NCBI GenBank assembly: GCA_016212215.1
Contig: JACRGV010000043.1
Location: forward strand, 1-33,667
From: Nitrospirota bacterium
GTDB taxonomy: Bacteria > Nitrospirota > 9FT-COMBO-42-15 > HDB-SIOI813
Direction of reading: 5' to 3'
DNA length: 33,667 nt
The notes beneath the pieces are model-generated. The model had not been told where the DNA came from, made no database searches, and saw only the letters and a program-made list of their open reading frames with translations. The position numbers and the translations under genes are program-made. How positions within the stretch are numbered: the first letter of the stretch is position 1; each line of letters starts with the position of its first letter. Shown one piece after another: positions 1 to 7,196 of the stretch.

Positions 1-9
1 ACAGACCCT
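1..9. mobile_element. Possible terminal end of a MITE-like hairpin element, cut by the window edge
   Basis: The first nine bases match the right-hand terminus of the element at 11338-11524 (ending GACAGACCC) and are followed by TTA, the same trinucleotide that flanks that element. Only nine bases are visible, so this is a suggestion that another copy lies just outside the window. The adjoining four-helix-bundle gene fragment (35-76) stops close to this point, which fits an insertion that cut that gene. Confidence 0.35.
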
Positions 10-34
10 TAAGAATCTCTGGAAATCCGGGATA

Positions 35-76
35 CTATTTTTTCCATACTTCTAAATCTTCAAAAGAAGCACCCAC
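35..76 (-). pseudogene. Start fragment of a four-helix-bundle (S23/IVP-like) protein
   Basis: Reading the minus strand, a GTG at 76-74 preceded by an AGAGGAA ribosome-binding site opens a 13-codon frame, MGASFEDLEVWKK, ending at a TAG. The string FEDLEVWKK is the typical beginning of the four-helix-bundle proteins related to the 23S rRNA intervening-sequence protein, which are normally about 115-125 residues. Here the match ends abruptly about 35 bp from the element end at the window edge. I read it as the leftover 5' end of a gene cut by insertion or deletion. The match is short, so confidence is low. Confidence 0.35.
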
Positions 77-102
77 AATTTCCTCTTACTTTTATATTTT
101 TC

Positions 103-137
103 TTAACTGTTAACTGTAAACTGTCAACTGTGAACGG
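103..137. repeat. Tandem heptad repeat (TTAACTG-type), five degenerate units
   Basis: Five consecutive 7-base units can be read: TTAACTG, TTAACTG, TAAACTG, TCAACTG, TGAACGG. The array sits exactly where the upstream minus-strand PIN gene stops. Similar heptad arrays of the form (T/A)TTCACT occur at 13907-13936 and, degenerately, at 20142-20160, so this is a dispersed short-tandem-repeat family in this genome. Confidence 0.7.
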
Positions 138-516
138 TTACAAAATGATCTGCTTTAAATTCACTTTCGCCGCATCAAATGGAATAAGAATTAGATTAAG
201 GCTTGCTATATGTTTTTTTATGCTATCTTTGACTCGTTCTTCTAATATTAATTCATTAATTCCTAAATTGTGCCCCAGTAGCCGCTCAAGTTTTTCGATA
301 TTGGGCATTAGCTCATGGGCTTTAGATATCATTTGATATTGGCGCTCGTAACAAACTATCTCAGGAATATACCAAGATATTTTCAAGTCCGTAAACTTAT
401 TTTGATGAATAAGCTCCTTAACTTCATCCCGAACCAAGTCACTTGAGGAACCTGTATAAAGTATATTTGTATCAAAAGCGACCTTTAGTTCTCTTATGCT
501 TTTTTTTTGCGGTCAT
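138..516 (-). pseudogene. PIN-domain protein, frameshifted near its start and truncated at its 3' end
   Basis: The minus-strand frame carries the PIN-domain N-terminal strand KVAFDTNILYTG (Asp codon at 473-471), followed by a helical segment containing IVCYERQ. The only upstream ATG (516-514) is separated from this frame by a run of nine A residues at 501-509 on the coding strand. Removing one A would fuse ATG-ACC-GCA-AAA with the PIN frame; as written, a TGA at 515-513 closes the frame upstream, and the next in-frame start (TTG, 437) lies after the catalytic DTN. The 3' end also looks short: the frame stops in KVNLKQIIL, right at the heptad array, before the last acidic PIN residues would be expected. 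PIN proteins are Mg-dependent RNases, often toxins. This copy is probably broken, or has a homopolymer sequencing error at the start. Confidence 0.55.
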
Positions 517-879
517 ACGATTAATTTATTTTTAATTAATTCCCCGTTAATTCCGGAGACCATATATAATTATTTCTGATTAAATCTGAGCTATAAATGA
601 TTTTTTATTCTATAGTTGTTTATTAGAACAAGTGACCTTGTCTTATCAAGTATTGACTCATCTTGAGTCATTGGATAACAAAATAGTATGTTATTATTTA
701 AATATTTGCAATAATAAAGTAGAGTCCTCACTGAAACTGACACCCCTCTTGCTTAACCCTCTATTAGGTAATTAGAATCATAAATTCGATTGATAAAAAA
801 TAAATTTTTGAATGATTTACTGGTCTCTGCTGGGGCATTATCCTAATATTCAGCGTGTTTTGCGTATTTGTCTTTCAAA
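517..879. other. Gene-free stretch with one short inverted repeat
   Basis: No convincing reading frame is present on either strand. The one distinct structure is a perfect 7-bp inverted repeat, TGACTCA-TCT-TGAGTCA, at 654-670, which could be a small operator. The rest is AT-rich spacer between the broken PIN gene and the DUF5615/DUF433 pair. Confidence 0.5.
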
Positions 880-1236
880 TTATTTTTTCTGATGCCGAAT
901 ACGAACACCCATTGGGGTAATAACTGAAAAAGATTCTATAAATTCATCAAAGTGTTTCTTAATAAAGGAAACTACAATATCAGCCTTTTTGGTGGGAGAT
1001 AAACCATCCAATCTGACCAACACAACGCCGGAAGAAAGACGTTTAAGACGAAACACGAGTTCACCAAAGTCTTTATCTGCTGTCAGCAAAAGTACACCTT
1101 CCCTATTTGCAATCTCCAGGACAACATCATCTGAAATCCCTGTCTCCATCTCAGCTATGTAACCCACAATAAAAGCTTCATCCCTAAGAGCAGTAACAAT
1201 CTGTCTGTCAATACTTTCGTCTGCAAGAAAGTTCAC
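880..1236 (-). CDS. DUF5615 family PIN-like protein, probable toxin
   Basis: The 118-residue product starts with the family hallmark MNFLADESID and carries the second acidic cluster LLTADKDFGELVF at about residues 50-62, as in DUF5615 (Mut7-C/PIN-like fold) proteins. Family knowledge places these as putative nuclease toxins paired with DUF433 partners; the substrate is not known. Start is a GTG at 1236-1234 that overlaps the TGA of the upstream DUF433 gene in GTGA, so the two are translationally coupled. Length is normal for the family and no frameshift is seen. Function as a toxin is inferred only from family and pairing. Confidence 0.85.
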   Translation of the reverse strand: MNFLADESIDRQIVTALRDEAFIVGYIAEMETGISDDVVLEIANREGVLLLTADKDFGELVFRLKRLSSGVVLVRLDGLSPTKKADIVVSFIKKHFDEFIESFSVITPMGVRIRHQKK

Positions 1237-1469
1237 ACGAGTACCTCAGCAACAGGATAAACCAAATCACCTTTTAAAACTTCGGCAGCAAATGCCATAG
1301 CAGCCTGAATCCCATCCTTGGTTAGGCGAGGATGGGATTCAAGTATCTGTTCCACTGTTTCACCGGCTGCTAATTTTTCAAGAATAAGCTCAACTGTTAT
1401 TCTAGTCCCCGCTATCACAGGTTTTCCCATCATTATCTTTGGGTCAGATACAATCAGTTTTGTACGCAT
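1233..1469 (-). CDS. DUF433 family protein, probable antitoxin
   Basis: This 78-residue protein has the DUF433 pattern: DPKIMMGKPVIAGTRITVELIL near the start, then a helix-turn-helix-like part with EQILESHPRLTKDGIQAAMAFA. The family is small, DNA-binding-like and usually precedes a DUF5615 gene, as here. A strong GAGGAGG site lies seven bases before the ATG at 1469. The TGA overlaps the next start by four bases (GTGA). I infer an antitoxin-toxin type operon, with the DUF433 protein probably autoregulating it; no operator was recognised in the leader. Confidence 0.85.
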   Translation of the reverse strand: MRTKLIVSDPKIMMGKPVIAGTRITVELILEKLAAGETVEQILESHPRLTKDGIQAAMAFAAEVLKGDLVYPVAEVLV

Positions 1470-1758
1470 ATTTTCCTCCTCTTTTTATCAATGAGTATAA
1501 ATTATGACAAATCTTCAAAAAGTCTGCAATGTTTTTTGAAGGAGTCTTTAAAGAATAAATATTACTGCACCACTCTTTTGCATAACGATAACCAGAGAGA
1601 ATGATGCCCGGACAGTGTCGTAGGTAAAGTTCGAAACCTTGACGAATGTCCGCTAACTGCTACTCGCGTTAATGGCATATTTGGAGATTATTGTCGTACG
1701 TATATTAAAATGTGAGGCCAAATTTCACAACACCAAGGTTGTCAGTTCGTCAAACAAA
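1470..1758. other. Intergenic spacer, nothing recognised
   Basis: This spacer holds the DUF433 ribosome-binding site at its left end and otherwise no supported gene. A weak ACAAC-CTTGGT-GTTGT stem near 1729-1744 follows the pilB-like gene on the minus strand but lacks a T-run, so I do not call it a terminator. Confidence 0.4.
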
Positions 1759-3378
1759 TTAAAAAACCTCTGTTTCCACAACGCGATACACCTCTTCCGG
1801 GTTCGTGATACCCTCTCGTACTTTTGAAAAGGCATCATCTGCCAGACTGTGTACTCCGGCTGCTTTTGCAGATGCCTTGATAGTTTCCTCCGGTTTTCCT
1901 GAAACTATAATTTCTTTTATCTCAGGGGTGATAGTAAAGATTTCAAACAGACCTGTACGGCCATAATAACCGGTACGGCTGCACTTATAACATCCTGCAG
2001 TCGAATAAGTACTGTTATCTATCCCGTTTTTACAGGAAGGACAAAGCCTCCTTACAAGTCTCTGGGCGATAATCCCGATTACTGTTGATGAAATTATGTA
2101 TGGAGGGATTCCTATATCAATTAGCCTGGAGATTGTAGAAACTGCATCATTGGTGTGAAGTGTGCTGAGTACAAGGTGGCCTGTCATCGCAGCCCGGAAG
2201 GCTATTTCTGCGGTCTCTTCATCCCGTATTTCTCCTATTAAGATTACATCAGGGTCCTGTCTTAGGATTGACCTCAGACACCTTGCAAAGCTTAACCCGA
2301 TTGCTGATTTTACCTGAACCTGATTGATGCCGGGAATGTTATATTCTATAGGGTCTTCAACTGTTACTATATTTGTCATTGATGATTTTATTTTATTTAT
2401 AATGGCATATAGTGTTGTGGTTTTTCCGCTGCCTGTCGGCCCGGTGACAAGGATTATCCCTTTCTTTCTTTTTATCAGGGAAGTCATGCGGGTGTAATCA
2501 TAGTCTGATAATCCGATATTCTCAAGAGTTACCTCTGTGTTGGATTGGTCAAGTATTCTCATAACTACTTTCTCCCCGCGTAAAACAGGAAGGGTCGAAA
2601 TTCTTATATCTATATCTTTTCCCCCGAGTCTGACCCTGAATCCGCCATCCTGAGGTAATCTCCTTTCAGCAATATTTAATCGTGCAAGTATCTTGATTCT
2701 TGATGTAACCGGGTTGTGGAGCAACGGATGCAGTCTGGTCCTTTCAATAAGTACACCATCAATCCTGAACCTGACAACAAGATGTTCCAATGAAGGTTCT
2801 ATATGAATATCACTTGCCCTCCCTTCAACAGCCTCGGCTAATAACATATTGACTAACTTAATGATCGGTGCAGAGATCTCATCTTTTTCTATATCAGGAA
2901 CGGCAATGGTATCTGTAACAATGTTTGTAACAGGCTCAAGCTGGGAATCAAATCTGTAATGATGGTTGATTGCCTCTAAGATAGCTTTTTTTGCACCTAC
3001 CAAAGGATGCACTTTCATGCCGGTATAGAACTCTATTTCTTTTATGCTGTCTATATTAAGCGGGTCAGATATAATTGCAGTCAGAACTTTATTTGAAATA
3101 CTTACGGGCAAGAGAATATGTTTCTTTGCCATGTCTTCCGGAACGGTTAAAACTGCCTCAGGCATAACAGTTATGGTATTTACATCTACAAATTTCAGGC
3201 TGTGTTGTTTTGATAAAACCCTTGCAATATCAGCTTCAGATACCAGATTATTCTCAATCAGGCTGTCCCCGAATCTTTTGTATAATATCTTTTGTTCTTC
3301 AACTACCCTGATTGCTGTGTCTTCGTTTATAATCCCTTCTTCAACCAGAAGTTCTCCGATTTTTTTGTAAGTTTTCAT
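1759..3378 (-). CDS. pilB: Type IV pilus / type II secretion assembly ATPase (PilB/GspE family)
   Basis: This 539-residue cytoplasmic hexameric ATPase powers pilus or pseudopilus polymerisation. An MshEN/T2SE N-terminal domain (GELLVEEGIINEDTA) spans about residues 1-140. The ATPase core follows, with the Asp box ASDIHIEPS, Walker A GPTGSGKTTTLYA at about 312-324, the Walker B region DPDVILIGEIRDEETAE near 376, and the His box GHLVLSTLHTNDA. A zinc tetracysteine (CPSC near 444, CYKC near 464) is as in PilB/GspE and absent from PilT. Length is typical or slightly short. It starts 15 bases after the stop of comEC on the same strand, with AAGGAT before the ATG, so the two are likely cotranscribed. 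The pairing with comEC favours a pilus/DNA-uptake role over protein secretion, but GspE cannot be excluded; no pilin, PilC or secretin gene is in the window. Confidence 0.9.
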   Translation of the reverse strand: MKTYKKIGELLVEEGIINEDTAIRVVEEQKILYKRFGDSLIENNLVSEADIARVLSKQHSLKFVDVNTITVMPEAVLTVPEDMAKKHILLPVSISNKVLTAIISDPLNIDSIKEIEFYTGMKVHPLVGAKKAILEAINHHYRFDSQLEPVTNIVTDTIAVPDIEKDEISAPIIKLVNMLLAEAVEGRASDIHIEPSLEHLVVRFRIDGVLIERTRLHPLLHNPVTSRIKILARLNIAERRLPQDGGFRVRLGGKDIDIRISTLPVLRGEKVVMRILDQSNTEVTLENIGLSDYDYTRMTSLIKRKKGIILVTGPTGSGKTTTLYAIINKIKSSMTNIVTVEDPIEYNIPGINQVQVKSAIGLSFARCLRSILRQDPDVILIGEIRDEETAEIAFRAAMTGHLVLSTLHTNDAVSTISRLIDIGIPPYIISSTVIGIIAQRLVRRLCPSCKNGIDNSTYSTAGCYKCSRTGYYGRTGLFEIFTITPEIKEIIVSGKPEETIKASAKAAGVHSLADDAFSKVREGITNPEEVYRVVETEVF

Positions 3379-3393
3379 ATTGAAATCCTTATT

Positions 3394-5937
3394 TTAAAGT
3401 GGAATAGTAGTAACTATCTTCCTTAAATTTGATAGCTCAGTTATTAAAATTGACTTTGGGTTATTAAAATTAATCTCTTTTAAAACCATATCTTCGTATG
3501 TCCGTATTGATAATGTTTCTTTTTCAGCCTGTATAATTACTGCACCGTGCAGGTCTGTTCTGTAAACAGATGCCCCCTTATTTTCATAAGTAGAGATTGT
3601 TAGGGGGGAGGGGTGATGGTATGAATTCTGATAACCTGCAGATATTACTGCTATCTTAGGATTTACTGCTGAAATAAAGTTATCTTCCACAGAGCCTTTT
3701 GAGCCATGATGAGGGACTTTGATTATTGTACTCTCGAGTATGCTATTGTTTGCCGCAATCTCCTCCATTGCAGATGCCTCTATGTCACCGGTAAATAATA
3801 TTGAGATGTCTTTGCATAAGACCCTCATTACAATTGAAAGATTGTTTGTTTCTATCGAGCCTTTTTCTACAGGGGGATTTAAAAAAAATATCCTGCATCC
3901 ACCGATAATCCTTTCTCTTGAATCGCTGTCTATTACCACCTCCTTCAACCCCTTGCTTTGAATAATCTTTTTGAATTTACTTAATTCTTTTGACGCTGGA
4001 TTATCTGTCCCATTAGTCCAGACCTCACCAATATCAAATTTATCAATAACATATAATAGTCCTTCGATATGGTCTAATTGAGGATGGGATGAAACAATAT
4101 AGTCAACCTTTCTTATTCCTAAAAATTCACTATTCCCGTTATTCCATAAATATGGAGCCACTACAGATCGGCCGATATCAAATGTCTCACTGAATGTACC
4201 GCCGCCATCAATCAGCATCCTCTTTTTGTCTGGAAATTCTATTAAAGCAGAGTCTCCCTGACCTACATCAAGAAAAGTGATGCGCAGGGAATCCCTGTAA
4301 TCTTCTTTATATCTGTTGCAACCTGCTGTGATGAGGATAAGAAAAATGGAAATAGGCAATAAATATTTTGAATAGTAATTTCGCATAAAAAGTAACGACA
4401 GGATGAGTAAATATAAAGCGATTATGAAAACAATACCTGGAGATGGTGTATAAATAATTGAGAATGGGAGTTTAGCGAAGCACTCAATGATAGTATAGAA
4501 AAGATTCAGGCAAACATTATCCAGCCATGCTAATGGCATGACATCTGTGTTTAATATAAGTGTGAGTATTGCAGTGAACAGACCCACCGGTAAGATAATA
4601 AAACCTGCAAAAGGTACAACAATTAGATTTGATATTATTCCGGTCCATGTTATCTGATTATAATAGTGGGCGGTGATAGGTGCCGTGGCAATACTTGCAC
4701 TGATAGTTAACAGCATGAAGAGGAATAGCTTTTTGCTGTAATCCTTCCACCGTGGAATATTTTTCTCTGTTTCAATTTTATAAAATCTTTTTACAGTTAT
4801 GAGCATTGAATATACTGCTATGTAAGAAAGCTGGAAGGATATATCAAACAATGCCTGTGGATTCCATAGAAGTACGATAAGTATCGCCATGACAAATGTA
4901 TTTACCGGATCATCATCCTGTTCAGTAAGAATGGCAAGGAGGTATACCAATGCCATTATTAGAGACCTTACAGTAGCAGTTTCACTACCGGACAGGAGTG
5001 TGTAAAAAATAATGGTTACTGAGGTGAAAATGGCTGCTATCTTAGATGGGATTATATGAATAGATAGTTTAATCAGTAGATTGTATGGGAGGTGTATTAA
5101 TAAATACCTGATAATGAAGAAGGAAATTAGTGCGATAAAACCAAGATGTGACCCTGAAATTGAGAGTATGTGGGTGACCCCTGCGGCATTAAACGTATCT
5201 CTTACCTCGTTAGTGAGGGTTCCCATATCACCTATTACCATAGCCTTTAGTATTCCGGCTGAAGGCTCAGGTATATTCTTTGTGATTGCCATTCTTATCT
5301 TTTCCCGCAATATAAATATTTTCTTCAATACAGGATTTCCTCCTGTGCCGGTCTTTAAAATATATTCTTTCTTACTAATGCTTAAACCGGTTCTTATCCC
5401 TTCCCTTGCAATATATTTTGAGTAATCAAATAGACCGGGGTTTTTAAATCCACGGATAATCTTGAGCCTCCCTGTGACTTTTATAATGTCACCATAATTT
5501 AATATTATTTTAGGGTCATAAACGGTTATTTTAAGCCTGCCGGAAACACTTACCTCATTTTCTCCAAGCAAAATCTTAGATGCCTTAAGATTAGCGGTCA
5601 CTTTGTCTGAAGCATACCTTGCAGGTTCATCCAGCATCCCTGTAACTGTATATTTGTCACCAACGGCATACATGGAAATATCATTATGCTCAATACTGCT
5701 TACATAAAGCATGTAAGAAAAACCAATAATGAACCATATAATTGCTATGATGAACATATATGGCTCGTTATGTTTTTTATAGTGATTGAATAACCGGTTT
5801 GATTTAAACAGATAATGCAATAAAAGGAATACGAAGATATAAAGCAATATTACAGTTATTGGAAAACATCTGAATAATTCAGCCGATATAATCCCGTATA
5901 TAAATATAACGGTACAGGGTAGAAGCGCCGAATGCAT
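3394..5937 (-). CDS. comEC: DNA internalization-related competence protein ComEC/Rec2
   Basis: This 847-residue inner-membrane channel carries incoming single-stranded DNA into the cytoplasm during transformation. The N-terminal part has membrane helices and a DUF4131 OB-like domain (about 30-190). The competence transmembrane domain (about 220-490) contains the typical HILSISGSHLGF motif. The C-terminal metallo-beta-lactamase domain (from about 550) shows FLDVGQGDS, HPQLDHIEG near 613-621, a FTGDIE segment and VPHHGSKGS. All three parts are present, so this is the long three-domain version and looks intact. The metal motif is HPxxDH; the first His of a classical HxHxDH is a Ser-Ser-His-Pro variant, as is common in ComEC. 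It is first in a two-gene unit with the pilB-like gene. No Shine-Dalgarno stands out before the ATG. Confidence 0.93.
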   Translation of the reverse strand: MHSALLPCTVIFIYGIISAELFRCFPITVILLYIFVFLLLHYLFKSNRLFNHYKKHNEPYMFIIAIIWFIIGFSYMLYVSSIEHNDISMYAVGDKYTVTGMLDEPARYASDKVTANLKASKILLGENEVSVSGRLKITVYDPKIILNYGDIIKVTGRLKIIRGFKNPGLFDYSKYIAREGIRTGLSISKKEYILKTGTGGNPVLKKIFILREKIRMAITKNIPEPSAGILKAMVIGDMGTLTNEVRDTFNAAGVTHILSISGSHLGFIALISFFIIRYLLIHLPYNLLIKLSIHIIPSKIAAIFTSVTIIFYTLLSGSETATVRSLIMALVYLLAILTEQDDDPVNTFVMAILIVLLWNPQALFDISFQLSYIAVYSMLITVKRFYKIETEKNIPRWKDYSKKLFLFMLLTISASIATAPITAHYYNQITWTGIISNLIVVPFAGFIILPVGLFTAILTLILNTDVMPLAWLDNVCLNLFYTIIECFAKLPFSIIYTPSPGIVFIIALYLLILSLLFMRNYYSKYLLPISIFLILITAGCNRYKEDYRDSLRITFLDVGQGDSALIEFPDKKRMLIDGGGTFSETFDIGRSVVAPYLWNNGNSEFLGIRKVDYIVSSHPQLDHIEGLLYVIDKFDIGEVWTNGTDNPASKELSKFKKIIQSKGLKEVVIDSDSRERIIGGCRIFFLNPPVEKGSIETNNLSIVMRVLCKDISILFTGDIEASAMEEIAANNSILESTIIKVPHHGSKGSVEDNFISAVNPKIAVISAGYQNSYHHPSPLTISTYENKGASVYRTDLHGAVIIQAEKETLSIRTYEDMVLKEINFNNPKSILITELSNLRKIVTTIPL

Positions 5938-6085
5938 TAAAGACCAACCCTTTAATGAAAATTTAATGTTAGTTATCTAATAATTTGATTTTTTTTGGAA
6001 TTACTAACGAATGGATCCAACTGTTAATTTTAAATATTATGAATCCACGGCAGGAACTAATAAAAATTACTATATACCAGTAAAA

Positions 6086-6127
6086 ATAATTGTCAATATA
6101 TAGAGATCTTTATAGATTGACAATTAT
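6086..6127. promoter_or_regulatory. 42-bp near-perfect palindrome, possible operator
   Basis: Two 19-base arms, 6086-6104 and 6109-6127, are inverted copies that match at 17 of 19 positions around a central GATC. The inner repeat unit ATTGTCAAT resembles a dimeric regulator half-site. It lies between the divergent comEC start (5937) and the riboswitch promoter (6240-6268). It is too AT-rich and lacks a T-tail for a good terminator. The function is inferred only from symmetry and position. Confidence 0.5.
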
Positions 6128-6239
6128 TTGCAAAGCCCTTGACAAAAAAATAAATATAATATATGTAAGACCATTTTTATGATATAAAAAATATATATAA
6201 CTAATTGAATTGAAAGGTAAATAATCAGTTTAACGATAA

Positions 6240-6268
6240 TTGGCATCACTGTTGCATTAAAGTATAAT
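6240..6268 (+). promoter_or_regulatory. Sigma70-like promoter of the riboswitch leader
   Basis: TTGGCA at 6240-6245 and a consensus TATAAT at 6263-6268 are separated by 17 bases. Transcription would start near 6275, about 27 bases before the first aptamer helix at 6302. A second TTGACA at 6139-6144 has no well-spaced -10 and is less convincing. Confidence 0.65.
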
Positions 6269-6301
6269 TAAAGCAAATTTATTTAAGATGTTTGTTCCTT
6301 T

Positions 6302-6386
6302 GCTCAGAGCAAACCATTCGAAAGAGTGGGGCGCAGAGTGACGGGGCTAAAGGATAATTTCAAAGATTATCCAATGCCAGCCGAGC
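6302..6386 (+). ncRNA. GEMM-I cyclic-dinucleotide riboswitch aptamer with A at the G20-equivalent position (GEMM-Ib, 3',3'-cGAMP type)
   Basis: The core matches the GEMM-I consensus. P1 GCTC (6302-6305) pairs with GAGC (6383-6386). GCAAACC is followed by a P2 hairpin, CCATTC-GAAA-GAGTGG (6314-6329), with a GNRA tetraloop. The joining segment GGCGCAGAG keeps the intercalating A (6335, A47 of the Vibrio Vc2 RNA) and C6334, which would pair with G6309 (G21). P3 contains GGATAAT (6352-6358) pairing with ATTATCC (6366-6372). Two C residues (6381-6382, the C92 region) precede the P1 3' strand. In Vc2, the base recognising one guanine of c-di-GMP is G20; aligned here it is A6308 (CAGAGC instead of CAGGGC). 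An A at this site is the known mark of GEMM-Ib riboswitches, first studied in Geobacter, which bind 3',3'-cGAMP, some with residual c-di-GMP binding. The class is clear from sequence; the ligand is inferred. Confidence 0.88.
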
Positions 6387-6419
6387 CGCCAGAGGAGAAT
6401 ATCCGATGGCGGCTTTTTT
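6384..6419 (+). terminator. Intrinsic terminator forming the riboswitch expression platform
   Basis: AGCCGCCA (6384-6391) pairs perfectly with TGGCGGCT (6407-6414) around a 15-base loop and is followed by a T-run (6414-6419). Its 5' arm reuses AGC of the P1 3' strand (6383-6386). Ligand-stabilised P1 and the terminator are therefore mutually exclusive, which predicts an ON switch: ligand bound means transcription continues into the gene at 6444. Confidence 0.85.
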
Positions 6420-6443
6420 ATGCCCAAAAAAGGAGGAATTAAC

Positions 6444-7193
6444 ATGAGAAAGGCAATATTAATCATAATTTTAACAGTTTTAAGCATAACCTTAGCAAAA
6501 AACAGCAGGGCAGATTGGCAGATTGATCTGGATGTTTACACTCATGATGAACAATCTGATAGCGGCAATGCCACAAATAATCTATCACTCGGTAGTTCAA
6601 CCTTGTCTACAGAACTTTATGATAATAAATTTGATACAATCGCACTTACAAGCGAGCCTGTTAATGCCTACTTTTATCATCCGGAATATAAATCAAATGT
6701 TCAAAAACTGTGGAGAGATTATCGTGGGGCAGTATTACCTCAGGAGTGGGAATTCGAAGTACAGGCAAATAATATTAATAAGACAATTAATTTAAAATGG
6801 CAGATTCAGGATAATGATAATCTGCACTTTATATTAGTTGACAAAGATAATGGAAATGAGATTGATATGGCATCATCAAGTGAATACTCATATTTACCGG
6901 AGTCAACATTACCTAAAAAGTTCTTATTAAAGGTAGCAAAAAATGAAAATCCAACATCAGTGGATAATAGTAATATTACAAATAACAATATTAATAATTC
7001 AGGAACAAGTGATTCCGGAGTTACCGGTTCTAAAGGGGGAGGCTGTGGATATATTAAGGACATTAATGGTAACAATAACAACAGAAACAACAGCGGCACA
7101 AATGCAATAAATATGATGATACTTTTAGTGCCAATGTTACTTCCTTTAAAACAGTATGTAAGAAGATACGCTTTTAACGTTATAAACAGGTAA
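6444..7193 (+). CDS. Secreted protein with C-terminal anchor-like tail, controlled by the GEMM-I riboswitch
   Basis: I do not recognise the family. The start is ATG 6444, chosen over the in-frame ATG at 6420 because AAAGGAGG ends seven bases before it and the 6420 codon lies at the end of the terminator T-run. The 249-residue product begins with a Sec signal peptide (MRKAILIIILTVLSITLA, cleavage near ADW). The body (about 30-165) is acidic, Asn/Asp-rich and mostly beta-like. An Asn/Ser/Thr-rich linker follows, then GSKGGGCGY, another Asn-rich stretch, a hydrophobic helix (MMILLVPMLLPL) and a basic end with RR. This order, glycine-cysteine motif, then helix, then basic cluster, resembles CTERM-type sorting tails. 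It is the only gene on its transcript: the next gene is convergent with 3 bases between stops. Product and anchoring are inferred. Confidence 0.75.
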   Translation: MRKAILIIILTVLSITLAKNSRADWQIDLDVYTHDEQSDSGNATNNLSLGSSTLSTELYDNKFDTIALTSEPVNAYFYHPEYKSNVQKLWRDYRGAVLPQEWEFEVQANNINKTINLKWQIQDNDNLHFILVDKDNGNEIDMASSSEYSYLPESTLPKKFLLKVAKNENPTSVDNSNITNNNINNSGTSDSGVTGSKGGGCGYIKDINGNNNNRNNSGTNAINMMILLVPMLLPLKQYVRRYAFNVINR

Positions 7194-7196
7194 GGG

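Noticed and set aside
103-137. Heptad array as a CRISPR-like repeat
   Set aside because: Units are 7 bases, contiguous and without spacers, so this is a tandem microsatellite.
6139-6167. TTGACA at 6139 as the main promoter
   Set aside because: TATAAT at 6155 is only 10 bases away and the base run at the right spacing (TATGTA) is poor; the 6240-6268 promoter fits far better.
6302-6386. Calling the aptamer a plain c-di-GMP-I riboswitch
   Set aside because: The family is right, but the G20-equivalent is A; plain c-di-GMP specificity remains possible but is not the best reading.
6420-6443. ATG 6420 as start of the riboswitch-controlled gene
   Set aside because: It lies at the terminator T-run with no SD, and the resulting MPKKGGIN is the translated SD region of the better start at 6444.
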